From the NCBI GenBank assembly GCA_025267735.1, contig CM046300.1:31381322-31445321 (forward strand): 64,000 bases of DNA, read 5' to 3'. Origin of the DNA: Mactra quadrangularis. Taxonomy: Eukaryota > Mollusca > Bivalvia > Venerida > Mactridae. The notes beneath the pieces were generated by a model that had not been told where the DNA came from, did no database searches, and was given only the letters and a program-made list of their open reading frames with translations. Position numbers and translations under genes: made by a program. How positions within the stretch are numbered: the first letter of the stretch is position 1; the number at the start of each line of letters is the position of its first letter. Below are positions 1-14,700 of the stretch, piece after piece.

Positions 1-309
1 ATTGTACAAGATCATAAATATATGTTATATGACAAAACATAACTGTAATAGTATTAAAGTCATCATCTTATCCCACAAGCCCAAATATAGACCCAAGAAC
101 TTTTTCAAAAACAAACATCACAACAATCTACATCAGTTAAATACAGGAAACATTCATTAAATAATGTTCCTATTGTTTTTAAATAGCAGTTTTAACTATA
201 AATTTTAAGAATACATATCTTCATGTCTTATAGTAATGAGACAAAATTTTCAACAACCTATACTGTATGAAAAAGTAGCTAGCTCAATTAAATTTTCATT
301 TGTCTAAAG

Positions 310-339
310 CTTCAGGCTAGTGGGTTAAGGCAAAGACTG
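310..339 (+). repeat. Dispersed motif, CTTCAGGCTAGTGGGTTAAG type
   Basis: The motif recurs at 42946-42968 in the same direction and inverted near 47063-47090 and 60351-60380. It probably marks remnants of one old repeat family. Confidence 0.4.
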
Positions 340-1683
340 AAATAAAAGTAAATTACAAGCATATGTATATGTTCTGAACAGAGAGTAATTTCAGTAAATT
401 CTTTGGGCCTTCGCCAACAATGCATAAAATGTATTAACATGAGTGCTGTCCTAAGATAAAATGTGAAAACAGTCATAGGAGACTTGCAAGTGTATGTCTG
501 AGGTTTCATAATTATAGAACACAATGAGTTAACATCTAAGATTTGAAGTCATTACTGTAGATATACACTAGGGTCAAAAAGTGTATTTACACATGTTAAA
601 TTTTGGATGTTTTAGAATATACTTAAATACAACTCACATGTTGGAATTAGCTCCACAACTAATATACATTTTAACATAGACCCTTAACTATAATCTTTCA
701 TAGCATCCCCTTTTGGGCAAAAATGTAGCCGTAAATCAATCAACAACCTTTATTGCTCTAAACATATACAACATGTTTATGGCAAAATGAAAAATTACTT
801 TTATTATATACATATTAAGTTCTTTACAAAAGTTCAAGTTTTCAGAGGAATGAGTGTAAAGAAGAACGTTTGAATCCCAGTGTATACCCTATATAATAAA
901 TCAAATGTGGGTAGAGTACACAGAGAGGGAACCTATTTCAACTTTGGTTAAAACTTCATACTTATTATGCCATCTTTCTTATTTTAGTAACATCAGATAC
1001 AGTACTCGGATTGAGAAATAAGGATAAAAATATAAACAATTTTCACACTTCAAAAACACATTTCACACTTCTAGAACCAATAACCATTCTTTTTTCTCAT
1101 TTTTCTCACACTTATCACACATGAAAATTCATTGAAAACAAATACAGACATAATTCAACAAAAATATAATCATAAATTTACATTCTAATAATTGTAAAAA
1201 AAGATATCACAACTGGAATAAATCATACCAAGTAATGTATGAACACCATTTAACAAAATATATATACACAAAGCCCTTCAACAATGAAACAATTAATACT
1301 GTATAAGCCTAGTATTCCATGTATGTGCCGACTGATCAATATCAAGTTCCTGCCCATGTCAGAATAAATGAACATTATCCAACTATGAATATTTCGTTGC
1401 ATGTATGATATATGAAATAATATCCATTATATTTCTGGTTTCATTCAAATATGAGGTAATTTGGTGGAGTGGATATGTTTTTTTAAGGCAAGTTCAAGCA
1501 TTTTTACCTTGAAGTGTTTGCATAAATGTTTTAAATAAATGTCCCTCATCAATCTATTATAATACACAGAGCATTTGACTTAAAGCAATATGTAATACAT
1601 AATACATAGAAATCATACAAATAGACACAAACACATTAAATAATTTTTTTCATAGGTTTGACGCCTTGTCACCACAAATTATG

Positions 1684-1950
1684 ATAATTTTTCAGCAGCC
1701 AGCTCCCCTTACCTAGCTTTCCAAGACTTTGGTCCATAATATAATAAATAATTGCTTACACACCACAATCTCCACCCCCAAAGGCCAACTTCTCCCTATA
1801 CCATATAAATGAAGGAAAATCAAAATTATTATTAGATTTTCATGGAGGGTATAACCAGCCTAGTGGGTTTCTAATCCGGGTTCCCTTCAGAATGCTAGTA
1901 CCACTAGATTCAAAATCCTGCATATAGCCTACTGTACCATAAACCAGGGC
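1684..1950 (-). repeat. SINE-like repeat family S1, copy 1
   Basis: Read on the minus strand it shares ordered blocks with 10700-10965 and 19738-19975: an AGGCTGGTTATACCC block, a TTGATTTTCCTTCAT block and a GGAAAGCTAGGTAAG block. About 260 bp. The head may be tRNA-like, but the boxes are weak. Confidence 0.5.
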
Positions 1951-2720
1951 TAAACAAGGTTTTAAATCGAACAGAAGATATGAAACACAGATCAGTTGAC
2001 ATATACATGGAGAACCAGACTATATACGCAGCAGATATAGACATCAGTTTGTAACATGAAGATTTATATAGTGCTGGATTACATCAATATATAGATAATA
2101 TAAGTAAAAATGAAAGCACTTATCATAATGTGACAGTTTTTATAAAAAATACATCTACAATTCACCTGGTCATTATCTATAAGAACTGACTGAAAATAGT
2201 GTACATGTGCTGCCACGGTAAATAAAAACAAGAACAATGTGCATACAGGGATCATCAGTATTTTTCATAGTAGGTTGCACAATTGGACAAACAGGTATGT
2301 ATTTTACTTGCCGAAACAAAATCTTTACATGCACTAAGAAGTTGAGTTTTTTCCAGCAGAAATATGGATATACCCAAGTGGACATATTTGATATAAAAAT
2401 ATGCGTGCATAGAACAATAGGATTTAATCAGTGTTGCTTGCCTTTCAGCAATAATATGTAAAAAAACACTTTGTTCCACACAGATGCAACCGGTACAAAC
2501 CAAACGTATGCGGCTTGAAAAAACATAAATGGGAGTTCTGAATATAAAAATATTCATCATGAAATCCAGAACTGTTCACTGTCCAGTATAAAATTGAATG
2601 GGTTTGAGTTGAGAGTGCATCCACAGTAAGAGTATGGTATCAACCCACCAACAGACAATTATTAAAGATAGATGTTCATATATTTCACCATTATAAAACT
2701 CATGTATAACACCAACGTTA

Positions 2721-5700
2721 TCAATCTATTGAACTATATAATATTTTGAGTTGTCTAAAAGTATCTCCAACTTTTCCTGATATTGTGGAATTGGTTTCTA
2801 CAACTTGCTTTGCTTCCATTAAATGTTTATAACAATCACTACACTTTCTATATCTGAAAATAAATACATTAATTTTATAATATTACAATATCAATTAAAG
2901 TGGGAACAATAGAGCCATGTTATAAAGCTGGCTCTAAAAAGCCATTTCTGACGCTTTGATACAATGTAGCAAAGTAAATCGCATGCTAGCTCACCGAAAA
3001 CATTTGGTACACCTCTCAGGCTCTACTTTTCAAAATAGCTGCCCCAACAGGTAAAGGTTACTTTTTCAAGAATGCTTAGATTTGGAATGAGCAGTTAAAG
3101 TTAAATAGGCATGGAGAAGATTGATAAGTATATTTTTCATAAATAACAACTCTGAACATTTGTTTGTGGTAGTTGCCACCTTAGATAATGCAAAAAATGT
3201 TCCATATAACTTGTATGCTACATAAAAATGTTACAAACAATATCCATACAGAACGGGCTAGTGGTCTTATGTTAAAAAGGTTCCACAATTTTTCTAAAGA
3301 ATAAGGTTAGTCTCAATTAAAATTTTACAAACATTTTCAATGAAAACCATTCACCTATGATTTTACACAAAATGTCACTCAAGAGTTTGTATGTCTTTCG
3401 TCTTTACTTTTCTAGATTGCTATTGATTTAGTGCAGTTTACATCTATTTAATTGAACACTACACCATGCCATTTTTATCTTCTCGCTACTATTTTTTGCA
3501 TCACCCTATGCAGACCATGCAGAAATAGTTGCTTTTAAACATCAACTGCCTGATATGCCCTGTCCCCTTTCTGAGATCTCGAATAACCCCTAGTTTTATT
3601 CAACAAATACTGACCTATCTTCCCTGGATATATCCACACCTACACTAGGTGGGGCAGTAAGATTGGCTTTAATTACTGGTCCAAAATTCTTCAATACAAT
3701 TTTTAATGATTCACAACCTACTGTTACAAATCTGAAATAAAAACATACAATCATGTTAAGAATACAACAATGTTAAAGCAACTTAATTCCAAGTTTGGTT
3801 ATTTTTTTTTTAATTTTAAAATCATCTAACAATGTCTTAATAGTGTGAAGAAAATGAATCCTTAATATTTTCAGGCAAACTGACCTATAGATAAAAAGAA
3901 ATAAGAAATGAAAGTTACAAAAACAAATATGTTATTACATCATACTGTGGTTGCAAATATTGGTATTTCTAAGATGATGTTAGGTGGAGATTCTATACTT
4001 TGGAGTTTCATTGTTCACCACCAATATAAATCCATGCTCTGCCTTATAAATTGTCAAATTAAACACCTATAAATTGTATGCAAAGTACATGTTATAAACC
4101 AGACATGGCAATCTGAAATCTACTTTGTTTCCTGTACAATGTAATGATGATTCAATCGACCATGACAATTCTTTGCAAGTTGATTTCTTTAACACAATAT
4201 TTAGCATGGTATTACATTGATAAGTCCAATATTTGGGGGTTCTGATGCAGACAATCAAAAATTCTAACATAAAATGTGCATCAATGTAGAGAAGAATACA
4301 GTATACCATCACACAAATGTAATGTGGAAACCACATTAAAGCCGGATTTAAAAACTTAAACGCAAAAAAATCAAAGGGAAATAATCCATAATAAAGCCAG
4401 ATGGAGTTGCAGTTACTTTCTTATTCTGTTCATCACATAGTATGTTATCATTGCATGACGTTTCATAAAGATCTGACAATAAATGGCAGAAATATATGCT
4501 AAATTGAAAACTTTACCGCAATTGTTAATGACACCGGACGCCCGCCCGACTGTTTTCGTTGAAAAATACGGCTAAAAATGGAACATAGTTTTGTCATCTT
4601 GGCATGCATGAGAACTATACAATTATCATTTCAAGTTTTCAGGTCATTATTACAGCTACACATTCAAATTCTAGACAGTGTTCTAATTCAATGTTTGGTA
4701 AATCAAGATGGAGCGTAATTTATTTCCTAAACATAATGTGACCAACCAACCAACCAATCAAAAAAAATTACTTACTGTTCATATTTATTTGATATCAGAT
4801 CTTTTAGATGAGGCAATAAACATGCTGAGATATTTAAATTCCATAATCCACTGTAAATATAACAAATTATACATTAATATATAACAAGCCAATTTTATAT
4901 ATCACATAAACACTATATAAATTATAATACAGTCTAATACAGAGAGCTCTAAAAAACATCCTTGGACAAAATCCTGGTTTTAGGATAGACTGACACACAG
5001 TAAATAGTAAATGATTTACACAAGGAAAACAAAGTATCCTAAATCAACATTAGCAGTAGGTATGATAAGTTTTTCTCAAATTTTCATACGTTTGAGAACT
5101 TTTGAGTGCAATACAATGTATATTATATCAGAGACATGTATTTTAAAACTGTTGGAAGGTATGTCAAGCATTTAGTCAACAAACTTTTCATTAAAATTTA
5201 ACATTCAGCTATCTATATATGACAGGCTACAGACAACCACAGTAAGGTTCTGCAATAAAGACAAACTTGGTTATAGCAAAATCTAACATTTTAATTATTA
5301 TTTTACAACCCAATACCTAATTTGAGAAAGAATACATCCCTACACTAAGACCATGCTGCTTATACAACAAATTAGTTTGATAGTTATAATAGTGGAACTT
5401 CACTATAGTATATTGATTTGACTGAGTATATAATACCACCCTATCACCTCGTCTTCTAGTTACAAACATTCAACTCAATACAACATAAATGATGAAATTA
5501 TTAAAATAGACTCTTAAGAAACATAATGTTTAAGTATAAAAAGTTGTAAAAGAAGATATAACTATTTCATTATTCTTTTTATCCATGTATATTATAAAGA
5601 CATATTAATGTTATTGTCTATCTGAATATACTGATTGAATATTTCATACTTTGGTACAATTCATGACAACAACATATTCAGCATTCAACAACATGCAATG

Positions 5701-8700
5701 TCCCAAAGTATACATCTTAGGTTAATCAAGAAAATATACAATTTTAACAAGAGCTCAAACAGGCAAAGCAAAGTATGCCTGTCAACTATGCATTTCAAAT
5801 CCCTGCAATTTGCCTCATGTAGAAAATAGAAGGGTTATAACTTAAAAAACTCCACAAACTGGGGTTTTAGTTTTTATGCACTGCACTTCCACCTGTGGCA
5901 AGGCACATAAATGAAGTCATTCCACCTTTAGGTGACAAAGTCATGCTCCAAACAAAAATTGCTCAAGAAGTAGTAAAAAAGGAACAACTCAAAAGGAGCA
6001 CAACATCAGCCACAAGAATAAAGATAGAGCTACAAAGTTGAAACAATAGGAGTTGGTCACCTGCCATTGGTGATCCCAGAAAAGATCACATCTTCAATGT
6101 GCATATAAAAATATAATACAGGACAAAAAATAAAAAGCAGAAAAAACCATACAATGTGACATGCACAACAATTTAGAATAACATCCATAGCAAAATATAT
6201 ATACATGTAACATTATAATTGTGAGAGTTTAAATTTAACAGTGCATGTTAACAGTCTTAGGCAATTTTTTCTAATCTCTGATGACAGTTAATCTATTCAG
6301 TGTTCCTAACTTTTAACCAGTATTAAGCACATTCCCTGCTACCGACTGACAAACAGCTCTGCCAGATAAAGTAGCAGCAAGATAAATGTTTATAGAATAT
6401 ATGACTGTATAATATATAATGTCATAAACAATCTCCAAGATTGTATAATGGTCCAACCGAGAATTTAAACCCATAACCCCTGTATTGGCAGTAAGATGCA
6501 CAACAGGCTGAGCTAAAAGGACCAGCTGTTGATATTAGGATGAAACAGTATTAAGTTTTGAATTGACCAATTTACAAATTGTTACAATTTAAATGTAACA
6601 AAAGGGAAATAATTCATGACAACCTCGTGCACAAAACAGGTCAGAGGATTACGGAGGTAAATATATAATGTAGAGTATGTCCGATAGTACTGTGATTCCT
6701 TTCCATTCTATACATAAAACTTGAACCAGTAGATTATTTCTATGATGAGAGGATTATAGATCAGATAATGTTTTATATTTTAATACATTGTAAATGTAGC
6801 AAGATTGCACTCAATAAATTATCTTTATTTTACATTCATATATAATTCATAATCCAGACCCAGTATAATCAGATAAAAGAAATCAATAAATAAAGCAGCT
6901 CAAGGACAGCATACTGGACTATTCTAGGTTCTTGTATAAACAAAGCCAATCATTATTATGCAATTCTATTGAGATAAGTGATTTCAAATAAAATACTTTT
7001 CATTGGTTTTTACTAAGACCTTTCTAGTATAATAAGAGTCACAATTCAATTAAAATTCATGTTAGAGTGAAGCAACTTAGTATTTGATCTCCAATGATAA
7101 CCCTGCGGCTATGGGTGAATTCAAGTGATTCCCCTTGGTGGTTTCTAAGATACAAATGTAGCAACTAAAAACTTAATCAAGAGTTACGCTGACACCAACA
7201 CAACTGAGTAGGATCAGGACCACACTATTCTCAAAATAGTCAAGCTAAAAAAATCAACAAGCAGAACAGACATTCATTAAACTAATATTGCTTAGTACAA
7301 TGTATGAGTACACATAATTGCATGAACATTTCAACATAATAAACATTCGCATGAAATGTGCTATTAAAAATAACTAAAGAAAAGTCAAGATATCCCAAGA
7401 GGTGAAGTTGCTTTTCAAAAATGTTAAATTGGAGAAGGTATTATACTTCACGTATATATGAATAATTAGGGGAAAATCAAATCAGTCAATCTTTTCAATC
7501 AAACCATTCACCAAAACATAAAACAAGCTTATATCTAACTTCATTTAGCCAAACATAATATGTACACATAAGTCATCCCCATAACAAGAATTGTACAATT
7601 ACAACAAGCAATACAAAACAAGAGTAAACTGAAAACTTAACTAGCTAACACAATCATTACAACTTCAAGACAATACAAGACAAGATATAGGTTTCTTTTC
7701 TTTCTTGTGTTTTACTTACCCTCGTCTAATTGAGAAAATAATGAAAAAACAAATCTTACATAAAGGCTGATACAAAGAGATATAGGTTATGTTATGTATT
7801 AGGGCTGTCACGATACGTCAGAAGCGTACCGCGATATATTGCAATACACTGTCATCGTATCGCAATACGTACAACGATATATTGCAGGCTTTCAGATTCT
7901 TTGTTCCTTTAGCCTCTTTAAGTATTTATGGTCATTTAGGATGAGACGCGCCCCAATCATTAAATTCTTGCAACTTCAGGTAAAATGGAATAAACAATGG
8001 AAAAACTGACTTTTCATAACTTTATTTTGCGAAGGGAAAATTTTTCCAATGAAATAAAAAATATCGTCAAATACCGGTACATAAATAGTACCACGGTACG
8101 TATTGCTGCAGCTGCCTATTGCAACATACCGGTATACAAGTACATCATGACAGCCCTATTATGTATGATGCTTTAATCTGCACTTCAACATTTATTCAGT
8201 CATATTTCAGTATTCAGTCATCCTAATCATGGTTCCTGGACAGGCCTAGATCTTTGGACCCAAGTTTTAACCAAGAACTAAGCACATATCTTCACCAATA
8301 CCTGACAACTGTATTACATGATACAGAGGTAGGAGGGAGAATGGCCATAAAAAATATTTCATGACTAAACTTCACAACGTAGTCCCTCCCGGTATGTGAA
8401 ACCAAACCCCAGGATTTGTAGTCTAACATGCTATTAACTGAGATAACAGGATGACTTGATAAAAAGAGAGTGTGAGAGATGAGTATATTCAATCAAAGTA
8501 AACCTACACACAACAAGAGATGGTAACACACAACTATAGACACATATATTAATTGCAATTTCTGATAATGCATTATATTCATCACCTTAAACTACACCTT
8601 TAATCTAACAAAGATTTTTAATGTCTATGTTGGGAAGAATCAATCTGATTAAAACCTGATCTAAAATTTTCTGCTCACATACTCGCTAATTTAGATCTGG

Positions 8701-11700
8701 CCTTTTCCAAACGAAGGTCACGTTCAGGTGACCTTTTCTCATCATAATATTCATGACAAAATTGTTACGATACGTAACTTGTTTACATCGTCTACGTCAC
8801 GAAATTTGAAATGAGCCACCCAACCACAGACGGTGAATAATACTGCTGTTAAATTAGCATGCAAACTTTGGTCTAAAAATAGAAATTACGAAATCAAAAT
8901 GTGATTAATAGTGTTTTCATCTAGATGAAAGCTCATATTGATTGGTCGACACAAAGTTCATCTCGACGTGACCTTGCATTGAGAAAGTAGAGATCCAGTA
9001 CGACAACGCTCTGCAGGATCTCTGTTTACGGAGATTGGGGAAGAATTTAAGCATCGTCTATCTATATGACTACAGTATCACTGAAATATTAGGACGCTAT
9101 TATCTAAATGAAACTTTTATCAATTGAACTACAGAACTAATACCTTTAAGACCAACAATATAGAAGAGATAAACACTGAATGTTGAGAAACAAACACTAG
9201 AACTGGTACATATAAATCACAATTATACAGTAAATAATTATACTTACGATTTTTCATTTAATATATTAAGTATATCACATATTACAGCTTGATCATTCAT
9301 ACTTATAGCAGTATCTACAGCAGTCTGTAAAATAAATAACAATCTTCTTTCATTCATACTTTTAAGTAAACTGTGGTTTCATTTGATGAAAACAAACAAT
9401 GAAAATCTAATCTTACATTTATATAGTAGTGAAATATATTGTTCCAATGTCTAAAGCTACAGTCCGCTAGGACCCGTACGAACTCTTGCGTACCCCTACG
9501 GACTGAAATTACGTTTTAACTAGGGTCAGTGAGATGAGCCAAGGATACACGTATCAGTTTCTGAGTCAAATCGTGAACAAAATAGTGGCCGACTATGGAT
9601 AAAACATGCATATCTTCCAGCTACGGCTCTGTAGGGGTGTGTTGTTTTGTACAATGTGCGTACCATCACCTTGATACGCAAGGCTTCCTATGGCCCACGA
9701 CTGGCTACACTGGACTGAGGCATTAGTAAAAAAATGAAGTCATGTTGTATTTGTGTTAAATAACCTCAAATAGAACAACAACAAAAAATATTAAAAGAAC
9801 TGAACTATTTTGATTTTTTATGAACACCACATCAATACAGCTACCACTGTATTATATGACATTACGGACGTGTCAATTATCAAACATGAGAAAAAAGTCT
9901 ATTTATTTAGGTAAATTAGAATGCATTTTAACTAAAACTAAAAATTATTGTATGCTTTGTTGATAAAAAGTGTATTTAAGATGATAATACACAGCAAAAT
10001 GGGGGCCAGAACTTGATAATCCTCATGATATGGAAATCTAGCAATAACAGCAGAATAGCCGAGTATTGCACCAAGCCCATTTTCTCTCCTCCCAGTCTTT
10101 TTTCTCCTCCCTATATATAGATATTTACTTTGAAACATCAACCCTCTGATTGGCCCTGTCCCCTTTTCTCTGCTCTCTCTTCTTGCTCCTACCCTTACTT
10201 AGAAATATCAACCAACTGGCACACCCTACCATTTCTCAGCCATCCTACTCTTTTCAGAGTACTAAAATAATTACTAAGTAATCTAAATATAATTCTTACT
10301 TTGACATTTCCTGATGACCACATAATTCTAACAGTTTGTAAACTTCTCTTCCTATGAGACAGTGCTGATTCCATGGCACTATGTCCTCTACTTATCATAT
10401 CTAAACTTTCATCAGCTGATAAAGCTCTTCCTTCATTTTGTACTTTGGCTTCAGGCTGAAATCAATTAAAGTTTAGTACGAAATTGTTATGGCTTTGACT
10501 AGATATATAAATTAAATTACAGTAAGCATCTTTAATCTGTCTCAAAATAACAAATATCAATGCTTTTATCAAGATTATTTGGAGTTGATATGATAAAGAC
10601 AATAAAGGTTTTAAGCATAAAACTTGAACACACATCTACAGGTATGTACCACATAGATATCCTCACATTCCCAAGGGCAGCTTGCGCACTTTGCGTACAA
10701 AGGCACGGAAGGCTAAATGCAAGATTTCAAATCTTGTGTCCCAAAAGTTTTGCTGTTTGAATCTCACCCAGGCTGGATATACCCTTCCATAAAATTTGAC
10801 AATAATAAAGATTTCTTCCAATAATAAAGGATAGAAAAGAAAGATGTCAGTCTTGTGAAAGGGCAAGTGAGTCGTGGTTATGGACAAATGTCCAGGAAAA
10901 GCTAGGTTAAAAGACCTAGCTGCCAGAAAATGACCATAATTAGTGTTGACAAGCCAATACCTCAAATTAAACCCTATGAAAAAAGCAAAACAAAACAAAA
11001 CATACCAAAGTTTTACTTACAGGTAGAAAATCTTCAGGATTAATTTCTTCAGATTGTCTAGGGTAAGGATGTACATGTACAGTTAGTTTAGATGGTTTAT
11101 TACTAGGATCAGTGTCCCCTATATCAGGTACAGGATTTACTTGTCTAGGTTCTGATGGCGGAGCTGGTTTCTCTACTGGTCTACTAGCAGCAGTATCTTT
11201 TCTGGTTGTTTTACTACCAGCAGATTGTTTTACTTGTTTAGATACTGATGTTTGTTTGGCTGCAGCTGGTGGTTTTACTGGGGCTGGTTGTTTTACAACC
11301 TCTGGCTCTGGTACTACAACTATTATAAAATAAAAATGAAGAACATTCAATCAGTATTGCTAATTAATTATCAATAAGTAGTATTTAGTGTACAGCAGAA
11401 TCACAATACAAAGCAGCCTGTCCCTTTTTTCTATCTCTTTTCTACAATTTTCTCCTCCCTTTGCAGAAATAGTTAATTTGAAACATCAACTCCCTGATTG
11501 CAACTTGCCCTTTTCCATCTCAAAGCCCTTTTTCGTAAATAGTGACTAAAGTCCATTTTGTTGATAGTATATTGCAGTATGAATCCACTTTCTTCAAGTT
11601 ATGTACACTGACCTATTCCTCAATTTTCCAGGACATTTTGTTTTACCAGTTCCCAATAAGCCTTCCTAGCCAAAAACTTGGATATGGATACTATTACCAA

Positions 11701-14700
11701 ACTTTCATGTAAGAAAATGATTGTCATAGCCCGATATCAAACCTGGATTGCTTGACTTGAAGTTGAGCATTCTACTATTGAACTTCAGGCCTGGCTGCTC
11801 AAATAATGATGAGGACAATAATTTAAATGAGGACAATATATTAAAATGAATAAAAAACTTATATATAACCTACCATCATCGTTGGGTGGTTGGAATGGTT
11901 CCATATTTCTGACAGGAGAACGATCTACAATATAAAGGTATATTATTTCCTTATTTGTCACTCAAAGATAAATATGATGCCACTCATGGCCTTAATCCAC
12001 TAGATCTAAGCCCAAGAGACTAGTGAAAATTGAGTTCAGTAATAGTCCTGCAGTATATGAGGTGAACCGTGCACTTGAGTCCCCACAAAGTTTTTTTGCT
12101 GTTTCTATATCTTTGAAAGGTGCTGAATAAGAATCCGAGTGATGACACCCTGTCATCCTTGAGCAATTTGCATAATATGCAAATTAAGTCTGCCATTATA
12201 GAAATTTCGTTTTTCGCTAATAACTCAATAACCAACTAAGATACAAAATTAAAATATGTATCCATACCCATGTTTTCAGGGTCTATCTATCACATGGTAC
12301 TAATTTCAGCTTGATCAGATCATTTAAATATGCAAATTTATGCAAATTAGGTATTTTACGAAATACAATATTCGGTTTTGCTATACTAATCAACGTCTGT
12401 ACTTTTCACATTGAGATATAAAGTGAAATATGTTTATGTTATGCTAAATTTGTATATATATTAAATACAAATTTATCAAATAATTACATTTAATCAGTTA
12501 ATGATGCTCTAAAGATATGCAAAATACTAAAATTATGTTAAAATTTGTAGGATTTTGCCTTAAACTTTACATGGTGTTATGAGTATTTATGCAATTGTCT
12601 AGCATTCTGTTGATGCCTTGATAATTTTGATTCAGCTTCTGTACCTTTGAACAGAGCTGACTCAGATTTAGTGATGACATCCAGTCATCCTTGAACAATT
12701 AGCATAATATGCAAATTTGGTCCGCCATAATCGAAATTCCGTTTTTCGCTAATAACACGATAACCAATCAAGATAAGATTTTAAAATATGTGTCTGCACC
12801 TATGTTTATAGGGTCTAGCTATCATATGATACCACATTCAGCATGATCAGATGATTTGCATATGCAAATGTATGCAAATCAGGATTTTCAAATGAACTGT
12901 TTTTCAAGTAAATTTATTTTATTCAAATTTAAGTACTCCAAGAAGGAAATATGATTGAATCAAGTAATCTGTTAATTGCGACCCAATTCATGTTCGGTTG
13001 GATTTCAATGTCCAGAATGTCCACTTTATGAGACCATTCATATACCACATCTTATCAATGTGTTAATATAAAACGAATGTTTATAATGTGTTACCGTGTG
13101 GCCTACGCACATGGGTGCTTTCAGCTCAATATAACATTTTGAAGTAGTGTGCCTTCACGCCAGAACCAAAAAAGGAAGAAAAATAAATTAATTTGAATAG
13201 TACATCGTTAAATTGATTGTAAAATTAAAGCTACTAAATTCAATAGCGTTTCCTTATCATAAAAAACATCCTGTCATTGACATAATTTGAGCATCTATTA
13301 AATTGATAATCATGTACTTCATGGCAATAGTAGTAGCTGAAAAGTCTTACTTATTTTCGTACAGATTTGATCCCTCAACATTGTTTACTGTGGAAAGAAA
13401 TTCATGAAACTACATGTGTCAACTTTATTTATTTGCTCATCGTTTCCATTAATTAATTTACTCAAGATTATATAGAACTTTCTAGGCATGTATATAAATA
13501 TATAATAACAATGTCAGCATTAAGGAATGTCGTATACATAAATCTATTGCTAGCATGTTCAATAATATTTGTTGCTTTTCAAGTTTTCAGAATCATAAGT
13601 ATAACAATGAGACCTTGCATGCATGTTTGATAACTAGATTTTGTATGAATGTTTATAGCATAATTAGTTATTGCAAGGTGAGCAGGAATCTCAATTCTGT
13701 AATGCCATGATAATCAGACTTACCGGGTATTTGGACTATCACAGAAGGTGATGATCTGCAAGAATTGAATTGGGATATCCAAACTCGGAGTGTGCTGTAT
13801 ATGGTCATGGCTACACACACTTAATTTGTCTTTGTATGGCTAAATTTTCGACTTTGATTTGACTAAAAGTTGTTTTGCATAGTATGTTCTTACAATCATT
13901 TGAATGCATCCATACTTATCTTCCTCATAATATATTAAAACTTGATTACAGAACACATTCTTAGTAGGGGCGATAAGTCATTGGAGAAATTACGGGCACA
14001 AAAACAATATTCTTTACAATCTAATGACCGTAAGGACCACGTATCTTAATTATCTAAAATTTATATATAATAAGCCATGCATGTTCTTAGTTTATGTAGA
14101 ATGCCTTAGTTCTATGCACTGACTTTAACTTAGATAGAGACAAGGGTTATCACTTTACTTTATGCACATAATTTGCATTAGTATACATGTCCAAATTATC
14201 TGATCCTTATAATATAAGTATATGTTCTTCGACATAAAACGAAACAAATTTATGCCATGGAAGCATATGTATAGGTAGAAACATACTGCTTATGTTTGTC
14301 ATAAATTGTTATTGAGATATTATGATTTTTTTTCAAGTGTGTCGTCACTCTATATATACTAACTAAATGCTTTGTCTTTAATTATTTGTTTAATTATCGT
14401 TAATCTGTTCATAACAACTCGAAATTTGGTACATGAGCTTTATTTTATGTAGTGAAAAAACACTTTCCTATACTTAAATACCTAATTTGCATACATCTGC
14501 ATTTGCAAATCATCTCTGATAATGCTTAAGGTTGTATCATATGAAAGCTAGGCCCTACAAACATGGATGCAGACACATAAGGTAAACTTTAATCATGATT
14601 GGTAATTTTGGGAATGGCGGACTAAATTTGCATATTCTATAATTGCACATGGGTGTCAGGATGTCCTAACTAAATTTCTTAGCCAGCTCTGTCCACAAAA

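Larger units (their letters stand above)
1..2720. other. Downstream of KATNB1: 3' UTR and intergenic
   Basis: AT-rich sequence after the KATNB1 stop. Some of it must be 3' UTR, but the polyadenylation point cannot be fixed because many AATAAA-like strings occur. It holds one SINE-like repeat copy (1684-1950) and a short dispersed motif near 310-339. No conserved ORF was found. Confidence 0.6.
4851..9247 (-). other. KATNB1 intron 15
   Basis: A 4.4-kb AT-rich intron. It holds a hAT-like MITE (7800-8158) and an AGGTCA-type inverted repeat (8714-8735). Nothing else is recognisable from 4851 to 7799. Confidence 0.6.

Noticed and set aside
2237..2560. Several overlapping ORFs of 70-100 codons
   Set aside because: AT-rich, on both strands, without conserved motifs or splice context; likely chance in the KATNB1 3' flank.
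9455..9720. GC-richer island with AGTCCGCTAGG and CCTACGGACT in a KATNB1 intron
   Set aside because: A possible old palindromic repeat, but the right border and a target duplication could not be found.
11112..11333. Plus-strand ORF rich in Gly, Ser and Cys
   Set aside because: It is the antisense shadow of KATNB1 exon 13.
13724..13755. A 32-bp segment on the minus strand with good splice acceptor and GTAAGT donor, readable as [10 protein letters not shown]
   Set aside because: It is out of phase with the upstream KATNB1 exon (16679-16803) and would bring an early stop, while direct joining of 16679 to 11924 keeps the frame. It lies in the loop of the 3.9-kb inverted repeat. At most it is a rare poison exon.
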